From Mangrovicoccus algicola (GTDB lineage: Bacteria; Pseudomonadota; Alphaproteobacteria; Rhodobacterales; Rhodobacteraceae): a stretch of 64,000 bases of DNA. The position numbers and the translations under genes were made by a program. Below the pieces are notes generated by a model that was given only the letters and a program-made list of their open reading frames with translations, made no database searches and was not told the DNA's origin. The stretch lies in assembly GCF_014903745.1 (NCBI RefSeq), contig NZ_JACVXA010000013.1, positions 1 through 64,000 on the forward strand, given 5' to 3'. Below are positions 37,278-47,372 of the stretch, one piece after another. Numbering within the stretch: position 1 is the first letter of the stretch; every line of letters begins with the position of its first letter.

Positions 37278-38600
37278 ATGAGCATGCCGAAGATGCGGCG
37301 CGACATGAACGCCATTGCGCGCGAGAGGCTTGCCGCGCGCAGGGCGGCCGAACGGGCCGCCACCCCTGCCGTGCCGCTGGTCTCGCCGCTTGCTCCGGCA
37401 GGCGGCTTCCCGTCCCTGCCCCCCATCGCGGGGCTGGACCTCTCTTCCGTGGCGGCCGGGATCAAGTACCGCGGCCGTCCGGACGTGATGCTGGCCCGTC
37501 TGGCGCCGGGCTCGGTGGTGGCGGGGGTGACAACCCGTTCCACCACCCGCTCCGCGCCGGTTCTGGACTGCGAGGCCAAGCTGGCCGCCGGGGCCGATCC
37601 CGAAGCCGGGGCGGCCTTCCTGGTCAATGCCGGCAATTCCAATGCCTTCACCGGCGGGCGCGGGGTCGAATCCGTCGAGGCGGTGACTGCCGCCGCCGCC
37701 GCCGCCCTGGACCTGCCGCAATCGCGGATCTTCACCTCCTCCACCGGGGTGATCGGCCAGCCGCTGCCGCATGAACGCATCATCGACGCGCTCGGCACGC
37801 TGGCCGCGGGGCTCGCTCCCGGCGGCTGGCCCGGCGCGGCGCGGGCGATCATGACCACCGACACCTTCCCCAAGGGGGCCGTGGAGACGGCCGAGCTGGC
37901 GGGCGGCACGGTGACCGTGGCAGGCTTCGCCAAGGGCTCGGGGATGATCGCGCCGGACATGGGCACGATGCTGGTCTACATCTTCACCGATGCGAAGATT
38001 GCCCAGCCCGCCCTCGCGTCGATGCTGCGCCGCCTGACCGACCGCAGCTTCAACAGCATCACGGTGGACAGCGACACCTCCACCTCGGACACGCTGCTGG
38101 TCGGTGCAACCGGCCGGGGGGCAGAGGTCACGCAGGCGGATGAGGCGGCCTTCGAGGCGGCGCTCGGCGCGGTGATGACCGACCTGGCGCTGCAGGTGGT
38201 GCGCGACGGCGAGGGCGCGACCAAGCTGCTGGAAGTCCGGGTGACCGGCGCCGACAGCGACGCGGATGCCCGCAAGGTGGCACTGGCCATCGCCAATTCG
38301 CCGCTGGTCAAGACCGCGGTGGCCGGCGAGGACCCCAACTGGGGCCGCATCGTCATGGCCGTCGGCAAATCCGGCGCCAAGGCCGATCGCGACCTTCTGT
38401 CGATCCGTTTCGGCGACATCCTGGTGGCCGAGAAGGGCTGGGTCGCCCCGGACTATACCGAGGAGGCGGGCGCCGCCTACATGAAACAGGCCGAACTGGT
38501 GGTGACCACCGATCTGGGCCTGGGCAACGGCGCCTCGACCGTCTGGACCTGCGACCTGACCCACCGCTACATCTCGATCAACGCGGATTACCGGTCTTGA
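37278..38600 (+). CDS. argJ: Bifunctional glutamate N-acetyltransferase / amino-acid acetyltransferase
   Basis: Recycles the acetyl group between N-acetylornithine and glutamate in arginine synthesis. The 440-residue precursor cleaves itself in front of a catalytic threonine. The site here is KGSGMIAPDMGTML, so the scissile pair is Gly-Thr rather than the more usual Ala-Thr. Other conserved stretches are NAGNSNAFTG, STGVIGQPLP and GEDPNWGRI. The end overlaps the mutT start. argD and argF are 16 kb away. Confidence 0.95.
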   Translation: MSMPKMRRDMNAIARERLAARRAAERAATPAVPLVSPLAPAGGFPSLPPIAGLDLSSVAAGIKYRGRPDVMLARLAPGSVVAGVTTRSTTRSAPVLDCEAKLAAGADPEAGAAFLVNAGNSNAFTGGRGVESVEAVTAAAAAALDLPQSRIFTSSTGVIGQPLPHERIIDALGTLAAGLAPGGWPGAARAIMTTDTFPKGAVETAELAGGTVTVAGFAKGSGMIAPDMGTMLVYIFTDAKIAQPALASMLRRLTDRSFNSITVDSDTSTSDTLLVGATGRGAEVTQADEAAFEAALGAVMTDLALQVVRDGEGATKLLEVRVTGADSDADARKVALAIANSPLVKTAVAGEDPNWGRIVMAVGKSGAKADRDLLSIRFGDILVAEKGWVAPDYTEEAGAAYMKQAELVVTTDLGLGNGASTVWTCDLTHRYISINADYRS

Positions 38601-38995
38601 AACTGGTCCTCGTCTCCGCCGTCGTCCTGGTCGATGCCGACGGGCGCGTGCTGGTCACGCAGCGCCCCGAGGGCAAGGCGATGGCGGGGCTGTGGGAATT
38701 CCCGGGCGGCAAGGTCGAGCCCGGGGAAACCCCCGAAGCCGCCCTGATCCGGGAACTGCAGGAAGAGCTGGGCATCGACACCCAGGCCTCCTGCCTGGCG
38801 CCGCTGACCTTTGCCAGCCATGGCTATGACAGCTTCCATCTGCTGATGCCGACCTTCGTCTGCCGCCGCTGGACGGGCACCCCGACAGGGCGCGAGGGGC
38901 AGGCGATGAAATGGGTGCGCCCGGCGGCCCTGCGCGACCTGGAGATGCCCGAGGCCGACCTGCCCCTGATCCCGGTGATCCGCGACTGGCTCTGA
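38597..38995 (+). CDS. mutT: 8-oxo-dGTP diphosphatase MutT-like
   Basis: A 132-residue NUDIX enzyme, the size of MutT. The Nudix box runs from GGKVEPGETPEAA to LIRELQEELGI. LWEFPGGK just before it and the short C-terminal segment match MutT, which removes oxidised guanine nucleotides. The start is a TTG that overlaps the argJ stop (TTGA), so translation is coupled. Confidence 0.87.
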   Translation: MKLVLVSAVVLVDADGRVLVTQRPEGKAMAGLWEFPGGKVEPGETPEAALIRELQEELGIDTQASCLAPLTFASHGYDSFHLLMPTFVCRRWTGTPTGREGQAMKWVRPAALRDLEMPEADLPLIPVIRDWL

Positions 38996-39068
38996 CCGCG
39001 GGCGGAGATCTGCCAGTGATTCGCGGATGTTAGCGCCCGCAGTCATGCTGCAACTGCAAAATCAAGGG

Positions 39069-39101
39069 GGTCCGCGCAAGATTGGTTAATACGCGCGGAC
39101 C
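39069..39101. other. Inverted repeat downstream of mutT
   Basis: GGTCCGCGC (39069-39077) and GCGCGGACC (39093-39101) form a perfect nine-pair stem with a 15-base AT-rich loop. It lies 74 bases after mutT in an unusually AT-rich 260-base gap. There is no T-tract. It may be a Rho-associated 3' end or a protein-binding dyad. Confidence 0.4.
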
Positions 39102-39175
39102 AATCCCGGCAAAAGCACAACATTTGTACCCTGTTTGCCGCTGAATTGAGCGAATATGACCCTGGCATGACACTT

Positions 39176-39206
39176 TTGTTAGTGAATTCCTAACGAAGCT
39201 TAATTA
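39176..39206 (+). promoter_or_regulatory. Promoter-like sequence of the 40-residue gene, with embedded dyad
   Basis: TTGTTA (39176-39181) and TAATTA (39201-39206) are 19 bases apart; CTTAAT gives 17. The dyad GTTAG-N7-CTAAC (39178-39194) sits between and over the -35 box, a likely operator. The high A/T content stands out in this GC-rich genome. Confidence 0.45.
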
Positions 39207-39257
39207 CATATGTTGTTCAGGAAAGCTCCACACCACACCACACCGGGGAACCCAGCC

Positions 39258-39380
39258 ATGCTCAAGACCATCACCGTCGGCAGCCACATTTCCGTCCAGG
39301 GCACCTTCGTCAAGACCCTGTCGAATGGCCGCATCATCGTGCGCGTGGGACCGCGCACCTTCGAAGGCACTCCGGTCTGA
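39258..39380 (+). CDS. 40-residue conserved-looking small protein
   Basis: A short frame starting MLKTITVGSHISVQGTFV and ending VRVGPRTFEGTPV, rich in beta-prone residues and basic at the middle. GGGGAA is placed eight bases before the ATG, a promoter-like sequence lies upstream and an intrinsic terminator downstream, so it is a complete monocistronic unit. I have a faint impression of similar short proteins in related bacteria but cannot name a family. Confidence 0.65.
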   Translation: MLKTITVGSHISVQGTFVKTLSNGRIIVRVGPRTFEGTPV

Positions 39381-39419
39381 CCACCAGCCACACTGTTTTC
39401 AGACCACGTACCGGAGGGG

Positions 39420-39452
39420 CCGGGCGGGACACCGCCCGGTCCTTCTGCTTTT
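39420..39452 (+). terminator. Terminator of the 40-residue gene
   Basis: CCGGGCGG (39420-39427) and CCGCCCGG (39432-39439) form an eight-pair stem with loop GACA, followed by TCCTTCTGCTTTT. This is a good intrinsic terminator on the plus strand. Confidence 0.8.
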
Positions 39453-39506
39453 CAGGCCCCTGCTCCGCGACGATCGCCCGGATGCCGCCGCGCCCCGCGA
39501 AACGAC

Positions 39507-39530
39507 AACGGGCGCCCGAAGGCGCCCGTT
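39507..39530 (-). terminator. Terminator of the infB operon
   Basis: A perfect ten-pair stem, AACGGGCGCC (39507-39516) with GGCGCCCGTT (39521-39530). On the minus strand the loop is TTCG, a very stable tetraloop, and the stem is followed by GTCGTTTCG. It stands 24 bases after the infB stop. Confidence 0.75.
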
Positions 39531-39553
39531 CCGATTGACGTTGCGTGACCGGC

Positions 39554-42088
39554 TCAGGCCAGGGTCCGCGTGACTTCCTCGCGCTCGAAGATCTCGATCA
39601 CGTCGCCCTCGCGAATGTCGTCATAAGCCTCGAAGGCCATGCCGCATTCCTGGCCGGACTGCACTTCGGGAACCTCGTCCTTGAAGCGCTTCAGCGTTTT
39701 CAGCGTGCCCTCGTGGATCACCACGTTGTCGCGCAGGAGGCGCACACCGGCAGAGCGGCGGGCGATGCCTTCCGTGACCAGACAGCCGGCGACCTTGCCG
39801 ATGCCCGTGACCTTGAAGACCTGGCGGATCTCGGCATAGCCGATGAACTTCTCGCGGATCTCGTTGGACAGCAGGCCCGAGGCCGCCGCCTTCACGTCAT
39901 CCACGAGGTCGTAGATCACCGAGTAATACCGGATCTCCACGCCCTTCTGGTTGGCCGCGTTGCGGGCCGGTGCATTGGCCCGCACGTTGAAGCCGAAGAC
40001 CGGCGCGCCGGATGCCTCCGCCAGACCGATATCGGATTCGGTGATGGCGCCGACACCCGAATGCAGAACCCGCACGCGGACCTCGTCATTGCCGATCTTC
40101 TCCATCGCCTGGACGATCGCCTCGGCAGAGCCCTGCACATCGGCCTTCATCAGGATCGGAAGCTCGGCGACGTTCTCATCCGCCTTGGCCTTCGCCATGA
40201 GCTGTTCCAGCGTGGTCGCCGCACCGGCAGCCGCGCGCTTGTCCTTGGCCGCCTGCTCGCGGTAATCCGCGATCTCGCGGGCCTGGGCCTCGGTCTCGAC
40301 CACGTTCAGCACATCGCCCGCCTCGGGCGTGCCGTTCAGGCCCAGAACCTCGACCGGCTGCGACGGTCCGGCTTCCTTGACGCGCTCGCCCTTGTCGTTG
40401 ATCAGCGCGCGCACCTTGCCCCACTGTTCGCCGACGACGAAGATGTCGCCCTGCTTCAGCGTGCCGTTCTGCACCAGAACCGTGGCCACCGGGCCGCGGC
40501 CGACATCCAGCTGGGCCTCGATCACGGCGCCATTGGCGCTGCGGTCGGGATTCGCCTTCAGTTCCAGGATCTCCGATTGCAGCGCGATCGCGTCCAGGAG
40601 CTCGTCCAGGCCCTTGCCGGTCTTCGCCGACACCTCGACATCCTGCACCTCGCCCGACATGGCCTCGACGACGACCTCGTGCTGAAGCAGCGCGGTGCGC
40701 ACCTTCATCGGATCGGCCTCGGGCTTGTCGACCTTGTTGATCGCGACGATCATCGGCACGCCCGCCGCCTTGGCATGGGCGATGGCCTCGACCGTCTGCG
40801 GCATGACCGCGTCATCCGCCGCCACCACCAGCACGACGATATCCGTCACCTGCGCGCCGCGGGCCCGCATGGAGGTGAAGGCCGCGTGACCGGGCGTGTC
40901 GAGGAAGGTGATCAGCTGGCCGCCATCCGTCGTCACCTGGTAGGCGCCGATATGCTGGGTGATGCCGCCGGCCTCGCCCGCCACGACCTTGGCGTTGCGG
41001 ATCGCGTCCAGAAGCGAGGTCTTGCCGTGGTCGACATGGCCCATGATGGTCACGACCGGCGCACGCGGCTTCAGGTCTTCTTCCTTGTCGTCGATCGTGT
41101 GGATGACGTCCTCGACATCCGAATCCGAGACGCGGACGACCTTGTGTCCGAATTCCTCGATGATCAGTTCGGCCGTATCCGCGTCGATCGACTGGTTCTG
41201 CGTCGCCATGATGCCGTTCTGCATCAGGGTCTTGACGACATCGGCCACGCGTTCGGCCATGCGGTTGGCCAGCTCCTGCACGACGATGGTCTCGGGCAGC
41301 TGCACATCGCGCACGATCTTCTCGCGGCTCTCGCCCGAGCCCGAGGACTTGCGGCGCTCGCGCTCCTGCTTCCGGCGCATCGCGGCCAGCGACCGGCCGC
41401 GGTTCTCGCCGCCGCCATTCAGGGCCTGGTTGACCGTCAGCTTGCCGGAACGGCGGTTGTCGTCGCGGCCGCGCTTCTTGCCCGCCGCATCGCGATCGTT
41501 GCGGTCGCCCTGCGTCTTGCGCGGGGTCGGCACGCCGGATTTGGTGGGCGTGGCACGCTCGGCCCGGGGGTCGGCGGCGGCAGGCGCGGGGTCGGACGCC
41601 GCGCTGCGCTCGGCACGCCTGCTGGCGGCCGCATCCTCGCGGGCCTTCTTCGCGGCGTCCTCGGCCTCGCGCTTCTTGCGCTCGTCCTCTTCCGCCTTGG
41701 CCTTCAGCGCCTCTTCGCGCTCGCGCTCCTCGCGCTCCTTGGCCTCGATCTCGGCACGCCGACGCTCGCGCTCATCGGCACGACGCTTCTCTTCCTCGGC
41801 GCGCTCGCGCGCATCATCGGCCTCGCGGGCCTTGGCGGCCTGAAGCGCGCGCAGGCGGCGTTCCATTTCCGCATCGGAAATCCCGGCAGGACGTCGGGAC
41901 GGGTCGCCGCCAGCGGCACCGCCACCGGACTTCGTTCCCCCGGGTTTCGGGACCACAACGCGCTTGCGCTTGGTTTCGACCACGACATTCTTGGTCCGGC
42001 CATGGGAGAAGCTCTGCTTCACCTGACCAGAACGCGAACCGCCGCCGCCGCGGACACCCAGAGTTTTCTTACCGTCGCTATCGCTCAT
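39554..42088 (-). CDS. infB: Translation initiation factor IF-2
   Basis: GTPase that brings initiator tRNA to the 30S subunit. The 844-residue protein has a long, charged, low-complexity N-terminal region (about residues 60-280, Glu/Arg/Lys/Ala-rich). An IF2-N segment follows, then the G domain with [17 protein letters not shown] and NKVD, then the C-terminal tRNA-binding domains. The start [11 protein letters not shown] has AAGGA twelve bases upstream, somewhat far. It is the last gene of the rimP operon, eight bases after ylxR. Confidence 0.97.
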   Translation of the reverse strand: MSDSDGKKTLGVRGGGGSRSGQVKQSFSHGRTKNVVVETKRKRVVVPKPGGTKSGGGAAGGDPSRRPAGISDAEMERRLRALQAAKAREADDARERAEEEKRRADERERRRAEIEAKEREEREREEALKAKAEEDERKKREAEDAAKKAREDAAASRRAERSAASDPAPAAADPRAERATPTKSGVPTPRKTQGDRNDRDAAGKKRGRDDNRRSGKLTVNQALNGGGENRGRSLAAMRRKQERERRKSSGSGESREKIVRDVQLPETIVVQELANRMAERVADVVKTLMQNGIMATQNQSIDADTAELIIEEFGHKVVRVSDSDVEDVIHTIDDKEEDLKPRAPVVTIMGHVDHGKTSLLDAIRNAKVVAGEAGGITQHIGAYQVTTDGGQLITFLDTPGHAAFTSMRARGAQVTDIVVLVVAADDAVMPQTVEAIAHAKAAGVPMIVAINKVDKPEADPMKVRTALLQHEVVVEAMSGEVQDVEVSAKTGKGLDELLDAIALQSEILELKANPDRSANGAVIEAQLDVGRGPVATVLVQNGTLKQGDIFVVGEQWGKVRALINDKGERVKEAGPSQPVEVLGLNGTPEAGDVLNVVETEAQAREIADYREQAAKDKRAAAGAATTLEQLMAKAKADENVAELPILMKADVQGSAEAIVQAMEKIGNDEVRVRVLHSGVGAITESDIGLAEASGAPVFGFNVRANAPARNAANQKGVEIRYYSVIYDLVDDVKAAASGLLSNEIREKFIGYAEIRQVFKVTGIGKVAGCLVTEGIARRSAGVRLLRDNVVIHEGTLKTLKRFKDEVPEVQSGQECGMAFEAYDDIREGDVIEIFEREEVTRTLA

Positions 42089-42096
42089 AAAGCCGA

Positions 42097-42720
42097 TCAA
42101 TCCTTCCCGAGGGCCGAATTGCCCTCGTCACGCGGGCGCAGGCCCGCCAAACGTGACGCTTCCTCTACAACACGGTGGGCGAGTCCACCAGCGGCAAGCG
42201 CACCGTGCACGACATTTTCCCGGCCAAACGCCAGGCCAAGTTCCGTGCCCGAAAGCACGGTAATCAGTGTCTCCGGGCCGCCGGGCGGCCGGAGCTTGGT
42301 CTTGCCGCGCTCAGACCCGTCGCTGGCCTGCAAGAGCAGCACGGCCTCGCCGGTTTCCAGCCAGGCCTTGACCTTTTCATATCCCGCGACCGCCCCACCC
42401 GCCTTGCGGGCCAGGGCAATCAGCTTGACCAGCCGGTCGGCCAGCCCGTCCTCGACCAGGCGGACGAGGTCTTCTGGCGGGCGCACCTGCCGCTTGGCCG
42501 CGCGGCTGAAGAGTTTCTTCTTCACCGCCAGGTCCAGCGCGGCACGATCGGCAGAGACCCACATCCCGCGACCCGGCAGCTTCTCCGCCAGATCGGGCAC
42601 CGCGATATCTCCCGGACCGACGACAAAGCGGATCAGGCCGCCTTTCGGTCCGGTCTCCCCCGTCGCCAGGCAGCGGCGCTCGGGTTCGTCCGTGTCCTTC
42701 CTGGCCCCGCCCCGGCTCAT
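42097..42720 (-). CDS. RNA-binding protein, YlxR plus L7Ae-like
   Basis: A 207-residue fusion. Residues 1-90 are a YlxR/DUF448 domain ([21 protein letters not shown] and GRGMWVSAD). Residues 95-195 are an L7Ae-like domain ([18 protein letters not shown]). Both domain types bind RNA, and YlxR proteins have been linked to RNase P and to regulation in other bacteria. Position between nusA and infB is the conserved one. The separate domains as one gene are usual in alphaproteobacteria. Confidence 0.9.
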   Translation of the reverse strand: MSRGGARKDTDEPERRCLATGETGPKGGLIRFVVGPGDIAVPDLAEKLPGRGMWVSADRAALDLAVKKKLFSRAAKRQVRPPEDLVRLVEDGLADRLVKLIALARKAGGAVAGYEKVKAWLETGEAVLLLQASDGSERGKTKLRPPGGPETLITVLSGTELGLAFGRENVVHGALAAGGLAHRVVEEASRLAGLRPRDEGNSALGKD

Positions 42721-42743
42721 GGCTTCTGCCTCCGGGCCGACCG

Positions 42744-44369
42744 TCAGGCCTCGTCCTCCGCCTCGTCACCAAGATCGGCGTCCGCCTCGGACTCGGCCTC
42801 AGCTTCCAGCTCGGCCGGATCAACCCAGCCCAGCTGCACGCGGGCATTCATCACCAGGGCCTGGGCTTCCTCGAGGCTGACATCGAAGGGCTCCAGAAGC
42901 CCGTCATCCTTCACGCGCTTGCCTTCGACCGTGGTCCAGCCGCCGGCCAGCTCCCAGTCGGCGCAGGTCGCGAAGTCTTCCAGCGACTTCACGCCATCCT
43001 TGGCCAGCGCCTCGATCATCTGGGGTGTCAGGCCGTCAAAGTCAACCAGGCTGTCCTCGACACCGAGGCTGCGGGCGTTTTCCAGCGCCTTGCGGTTCTG
43101 TTCCTCGATATGGTCGCGGGCGCGCGCCTGAAGCTCGTCGGCCGTGCTCTCGTCGACCCCGTCGATCACCAGCAATTCGTCGAGATCGACATAGGCGACC
43201 TCTTCGAGATTGGTGAAGCCTTCCGAGACCAGCAGCTGGGCGAAGAATTCGTCGACATCCAGCGTATCCATGAACAGCTGCGTCCGCTGGGCGAATTCCG
43301 CCTGGCGCCGCTCGCTCTCCTGGCTCTCGGTCATGATGTCGATATCCAGCCCGGTCAGCTGGCTGGCCAGGCGCACGTTCTGGCCGCGCCGCCCGATGGC
43401 CAGGCTCAGCTGGTCATCCGGCACGACGACCTCGATGCGTTCGGCTTCCTCGTCCAGCACCACCTTCGACACTTCGGCCGGCTGCAGCGCATTGACCAGG
43501 AAGGTCGGCTGGTCCTCGTTCCACGGGATGATGTCGATCTTCTCGCCCTGAAGCTCGTTGACCACCGCCTGCACGCGGCTGCCGCGCATGCCGACGCAGG
43601 CGCCGACCGGGTCGATCGAGCCGTCATAGGAGATCACGGCGATCTTGGCGCGGCTGCCCGGGTCGCGGGCCACGGCCTTGATCTCGATGATGCCGTCATA
43701 GATCTCCGGCACTTCCATCTTGAACAGCTCGGCCATGAATTCCGGCGCGGTGCGGCTGAGGAAGATCTGCGGGCCGCGCGGTTCGCGGCGCACGTCCTTG
43801 ATGAACACGCGGATGCGGTCGCCGGGGCGATAGCTTTCGCGGCCGATCTTCTCGTTGCGGCGCAGGACGGCTTCGCCCCGGCCGATATCGACGATGATAT
43901 TGCCGTATTCCTCGCGGCGCACGGTCCCGTTGATGATCGTGCCCGCGCGATCCTTGAATTCGTCATACTGGCGGTCGCGTTCCGCCTCGCGCACCTTCTG
44001 CAGGATGACCTGCTTGGCCGATTGCGCGGCGATGCGGCCCAGTTCCACCGGCGGGACCTCGTCGACGATCTCGTCGCCGATCTCGGGATCGGCCTTGTAC
44101 TGCTTCGCCTGGGCGACGGTCAGCTCGGCCTGGTAGTTTTCCAGCGCCTCGTCCTCGACCACGGTGCGCACGCGGGTGAAGGTCGCCACGCCGGTGCGCC
44201 GGTCGATCGCCACGCGAATGTCCATCTCCGCGCCATAGCGGGACTTGGCCGCGCGCGCGAGGCTTTCCTCCATGGCCTCGATCACCAGGTCGGGATCGAT
44301 CATCTTCTCGCGGGCCACGGCCTCGGCCGTCTGCAGAAGCTCCAGCTGGTTCGCTGCGGTAATCGCCAT
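42744..44369 (-). CDS. nusA: Transcription termination/antitermination factor NusA
   Basis: A 541-residue RNA polymerase partner. It has the N-terminal domain (MAITAANQLELLQTAEAV), an S1 domain (GTIINGTVRREEYGNIIVDI), two KH domains (VGACVGMRGSRVQAVVNEL and AIGRRGQNVRLASQL), and two helix-hairpin-helix acidic repeats before an Asp/Glu-rich tail. The acidic repeats are typical of proteobacterial NusA. It follows rimP by six bases. Confidence 0.97.
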   Translation of the reverse strand: MAITAANQLELLQTAEAVAREKMIDPDLVIEAMEESLARAAKSRYGAEMDIRVAIDRRTGVATFTRVRTVVEDEALENYQAELTVAQAKQYKADPEIGDEIVDEVPPVELGRIAAQSAKQVILQKVREAERDRQYDEFKDRAGTIINGTVRREEYGNIIVDIGRGEAVLRRNEKIGRESYRPGDRIRVFIKDVRREPRGPQIFLSRTAPEFMAELFKMEVPEIYDGIIEIKAVARDPGSRAKIAVISYDGSIDPVGACVGMRGSRVQAVVNELQGEKIDIIPWNEDQPTFLVNALQPAEVSKVVLDEEAERIEVVVPDDQLSLAIGRRGQNVRLASQLTGLDIDIMTESQESERRQAEFAQRTQLFMDTLDVDEFFAQLLVSEGFTNLEEVAYVDLDELLVIDGVDESTADELQARARDHIEEQNRKALENARSLGVEDSLVDFDGLTPQMIEALAKDGVKSLEDFATCADWELAGGWTTVEGKRVKDDGLLEPFDVSLEEAQALVMNARVQLGWVDPAELEAEAESEADADLGDEAEDEA

Positions 44370-44375
44370 GGGATG

Positions 44376-44987
44376 TCAGTCCTTCTCGCTCGCGGCCGCC
44401 GGATCCTCGGCGGTGTCGGTGACGATCTCGTCGAATTCGTTCTCGTTGATGACGCCCGCCGCCTTGCGCTGGCGCAGCATCTCGGTGATCAGCTCGTCGG
44501 TCAGCACCAGCTTGGCATCGCTGAGCCAATCGAATTGCAGCCCGATCGTGACCGGCTCCTGGCCCGCGCCCTGCGGCGGCAGCGTCAGCAGGACCTCGCC
44601 ATCCTCGACCCCGGCCAGCTCGCCGCGGAACCGGCGGCGGCCGTCGATCAGTTCGGTCGTCTCGATCTTGGCCTCGTAGCCCGCCCAGATATCGAAATCC
44701 TTCAGCCGCGTCAGCGGCCGGTCGATCCCGGGGCTGGAGACTTCCAGCGTATAGGCTTCCTCCAGCGGATCCTCGACATCGAGCGCCGCGGAGACGGCCG
44801 TGGAAATCTTCGCGCAATCGTCGACCTCGATCCCGCCATCGGGGCGGTCGGCCATGATCTGCAGCGTATGGGTCTTGCCGCCCATCAGCCGGATGCGGAC
44901 AAGCTCGTAGCCGAGATCGGCAATCACCGGCTCGACGATCTCCGCCATGCGGCGGTCGATGGGGGCTTTCGCGATCAGGTCTGACAC
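44376..44987 (-). CDS. rimP: Ribosome maturation factor RimP
   Basis: Needed for 30S subunit assembly. The 203-residue protein shows the family core [23 protein letters not shown] and the C-terminal SH3-like part, followed by an acidic tail ([10 protein letters not shown]). The GTG at 44987 is preferred, as GGAG stands seven bases upstream; a longer frame enters the upstream terminator hairpin. First gene of rimP-nusA-ylxR-infB. Confidence 0.95.
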   Translation of the reverse strand: MSDLIAKAPIDRRMAEIVEPVIADLGYELVRIRLMGGKTHTLQIMADRPDGGIEVDDCAKISTAVSAALDVEDPLEEAYTLEVSSPGIDRPLTRLKDFDIWAGYEAKIETTELIDGRRRFRGELAGVEDGEVLLTLPPQGAGQEPVTIGLQFDWLSDAKLVLTDELITEMLRQRKAAGVINENEFDEIVTDTAEDPAAASEKD

Positions 44988-45016
44988 GGAAGGACTCCAG
45001 GAGTTTCGGAACGCAC

Positions 45017-45040
45017 AAAAAAACGGGCCAGCGGCCCGTT
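45017..45040 (-). terminator. Strong intrinsic terminator upstream of rimP
   Basis: On the minus strand AACGGGCC, loop GCT and GGCCCGTT are followed by a continuous run of T (complement of A17-A23 at 45017-45023). It separates the chemoreceptor gene upstream from the rimP operon. Two further hairpins precede it on the same strand: AGCAGCGC/GCGCTGCT (45075-45097) and CCTTC/GAAGG (45059-45073). They form a folded 3' untranslated region of about 120 bases. Confidence 0.85.
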
Positions 45041-45161
45041 GCGTGTTTCGGTGGAGCACCTTCCCCGCGAAGGGAGCAGCGCGCCGCTGGCGCTGCTATT
45101 ACGGTGTTCGGCGGCGGCATGCAAGCTGATTCTCCGCCGGGCCCGGTTCTTCGCCCGGGGC

Positions 45162-47267
45162 TCAGAAATCTTCCCAGCCCCCGTCATCGACGGGCGACGC
45201 CGCAGGGGGCGCCGCCGCTGCGGCCGGACCGCCCCCGGCAGACGCGCGGCGCGCGGGCCGTTCCGCCGGGACAGGGGACGATCCGGGAGATGCGGCCATC
45301 TCCTCGGATGGTCCTGCCGGGGCAAGCCGCGCCAGCGCCGCCGCGCGGCCCGGGCTCAGCCGGAACTGCGCCACGGCGTTGCCCAGATTCACCGCTTCGC
45401 GGGTCAGGCTCTGGCTGGCCGAGAGCGTGTCCTGAAACAATGCGGTATTCGCCTGCGTGGTGTTGTCGAGATGCGAGACCGAGGTATTGATCTCGCCCAG
45501 GCCGACGGATTGCTCGCCGGCGGAACGGGCAATGTCCGAGACATGGCTGGAAATCTCGGAGACGGAGGCCGCGATCCGGCGCAGCGTCTCGCCCGCCTCG
45601 CCGACAAGGGACACGCCGCGATTGACCTGCTCCCCGCTTTCCGAGATCAGCGCGTTGATCTCCCGCGCGGCATCGGAGGATCGCTGTGCCAGCGCCCGCA
45701 CCTCCGAGGCGACGACGGCAAAGCCGCGCCCGGCCTCGCCCGCGCGCGCCGCCTCCACCCCGGCATTGAGGGCCAGAAGATTGGTCTGGAAGGCGATGTC
45801 GTCGATCACGTGGATGATCTTGGAAATCTTGTCCGAACTCTGTTCGATCGCGCCCATCGCCTCCACGGCCTGGCGCACGACCTCCCCGGATTGCTCGGCC
45901 GTGCCGCGGGCATCCACGACGATCCGGTCCGCATCCTTGGCCCCCTTCGCCGCCAGCGCGACGGATGAGGTGAGCTGTTCGAGGGCGGCGGCGGTCTCCT
46001 CCAGGGTAGCGGCCGCCTGTTCGGTGCGCTTGGCCACATCCTCCGCCGAGCTGGTGATCGCCTCGCCCTTCTCCACGATATGGCCCGAAGATTCCGAGAT
46101 CCCCGCGATGACCTCCTCCAGCGTGTCGACCGTGCTGTTGAAATCGTTGCGCAGCTCCTCGTAGGCGCCGTCGAATTCCTGATCGATCCGCGCGCCCAGG
46201 TCGCCCGCGGCCAGGGTGCGCAAGGCATCTGCAAGAATGGAGACCACCTGCTCCTGCCGCGCCAGGGTCTCGCGCCGTTCGCGATCGGCCTTCTCCACGC
46301 TTTCGGCGCGCAGCGCCTCCTCCCTGGCCTGTGCATCGCGGCGCGCCTGCTCGGCCTCGCGCTCTCTTTCCTGCTCGGCCCGTTTCTTCTCCTGCTCGGC
46401 TTCGAGGCGCTGCGCCTCCGCGGCGACCTCCGCCTTGTGCCGGGCCTCCACTTCCGCGGAGAGCCGCGCATTTTCCCTCAGCCCGTCGCGGAACCCCTGC
46501 ACCGCGCGCGCCATTTCGCCGAATTCGTCGCGGGAGCTCAGACAGGGGATATCGGCCTCCAGATCCCCGGCAGACAGGGTGGCCATGCGCGCGTTCAGGC
46601 TTGCCAGCGGCCGCGTCACGCTGCGCGCGATCGCCACGATCACCACGCCCAGGATCACCATTCCCGCCAGGCCCACGGCCATGCCGATATTGCGCAGCAC
46701 CGCCATCTGGGCGTGCAGATCCTCCAGATAGGTCCCGGTGCCGACGATCCAGCCCCAGGGTTCGAAGGGACGCACGAAGCCGAGCTTGGGGACCATCTCG
46801 GCGGAGCCGTCATCGCCGAAGCGCGCGAAACTGTAGTCCAGCGTCCCGCCGCCCTGCGCGGCGAGGTCGATGAATTCCAGGAAGACCTTGATTCCCTCCG
46901 GATCCTCGAAACCGCTCTGGTCGGTGCCCACGAGAGCCGGGTTGCTGCCATGGGCGGTCACGACCGCATCGTGATCGAGCGCGAAGAAATACCCGTCGCC
47001 GTCATAGCGCATCGCATTGAGCACGCGCTCGCCCTCCACGAGGGCCGCCTCGGGCGAAATTTCGCCCGCCTCGACGCGGTACTGCACCGCCTCGAGGCTG
47101 AAGATCGCCGCATCGACCACGTCGCGCAGATGCGCCTCCCGCATGCGCAGGGTATTGCGTTCCGCCAGCGTGTACATGGTCGCCGCAAGGGCCCCGACGG
47201 CCAGAAGCACGACAAGGACGATTGCATAGATCCGGCCGCCGATGCGCAACCCGAAAGCCGTCTTCAT
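45162..47267 (-). CDS. Methyl-accepting chemotaxis protein
   Basis: A 701-residue chemoreceptor. It has an N-terminal membrane helix, a periplasmic single-Cache domain ([16 protein letters not shown] and [13 protein letters not shown]), a second helix near residue 200, HAMP, a long charged coiled coil, a further HAMP-like segment, then the signalling tip [20 protein letters not shown]. It ends GGWEDF, resembling the C-terminal pentapeptide that tethers CheR/CheB in other bacteria. No che genes adjoin it. GGAGAG precedes the chosen ATG. The ligand is unknown; small carboxylates are common for this Cache type. Confidence 0.93.
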   Translation of the reverse strand: MKTAFGLRIGGRIYAIVLVVLLAVGALAATMYTLAERNTLRMREAHLRDVVDAAIFSLEAVQYRVEAGEISPEAALVEGERVLNAMRYDGDGYFFALDHDAVVTAHGSNPALVGTDQSGFEDPEGIKVFLEFIDLAAQGGGTLDYSFARFGDDGSAEMVPKLGFVRPFEPWGWIVGTGTYLEDLHAQMAVLRNIGMAVGLAGMVILGVVIVAIARSVTRPLASLNARMATLSAGDLEADIPCLSSRDEFGEMARAVQGFRDGLRENARLSAEVEARHKAEVAAEAQRLEAEQEKKRAEQEREREAEQARRDAQAREEALRAESVEKADRERRETLARQEQVVSILADALRTLAAGDLGARIDQEFDGAYEELRNDFNSTVDTLEEVIAGISESSGHIVEKGEAITSSAEDVAKRTEQAAATLEETAAALEQLTSSVALAAKGAKDADRIVVDARGTAEQSGEVVRQAVEAMGAIEQSSDKISKIIHVIDDIAFQTNLLALNAGVEAARAGEAGRGFAVVASEVRALAQRSSDAAREINALISESGEQVNRGVSLVGEAGETLRRIAASVSEISSHVSDIARSAGEQSVGLGEINTSVSHLDNTTQANTALFQDTLSASQSLTREAVNLGNAVAQFRLSPGRAAALARLAPAGPSEEMAASPGSSPVPAERPARRASAGGGPAAAAAPPAASPVDDGGWEDF

Positions 47268-47347
47268 GGGGAAGCTCTCCGAAATGACTGACGGGAGCTG
47301 TATGGGCCACAAGAAGTAAAGGTTGCGTTGTGCCGGGCGAGATTCAT

Positions 47348-47369
47348 CGGCGGGGCCCGCGCCCCGCCG
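47348..47369 (-). terminator. GC-rich hairpin after pip
   Basis: CGGCGGGGC (47348-47356) and GCCCCGCCG (47361-47369) form a perfect nine-pair stem three bases after the pip stop. On the minus strand no T-tract follows, so termination may need Rho. Confidence 0.5.
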
Positions 47370-47372
47370 CCG

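Noticed and set aside
39170-39200. CtrA binding site in front of the 40-residue gene
   Set aside because: The spacing N7 fits, but the half-sites are GTTAG/CTAAC and not TTAA/TTAA.
39545-42880. Plus-strand open frame of over 1100 codons opposite infB
   Set aside because: Antisense to IF-2; composition is an artefact of the Glu/Arg/Ala-rich infB coding.
44988-45161. tRNA gene upstream of rimP, as in E. coli metY
   Set aside because: The hairpins do not make a cloverleaf; there is no anticodon arm or T-loop consensus.
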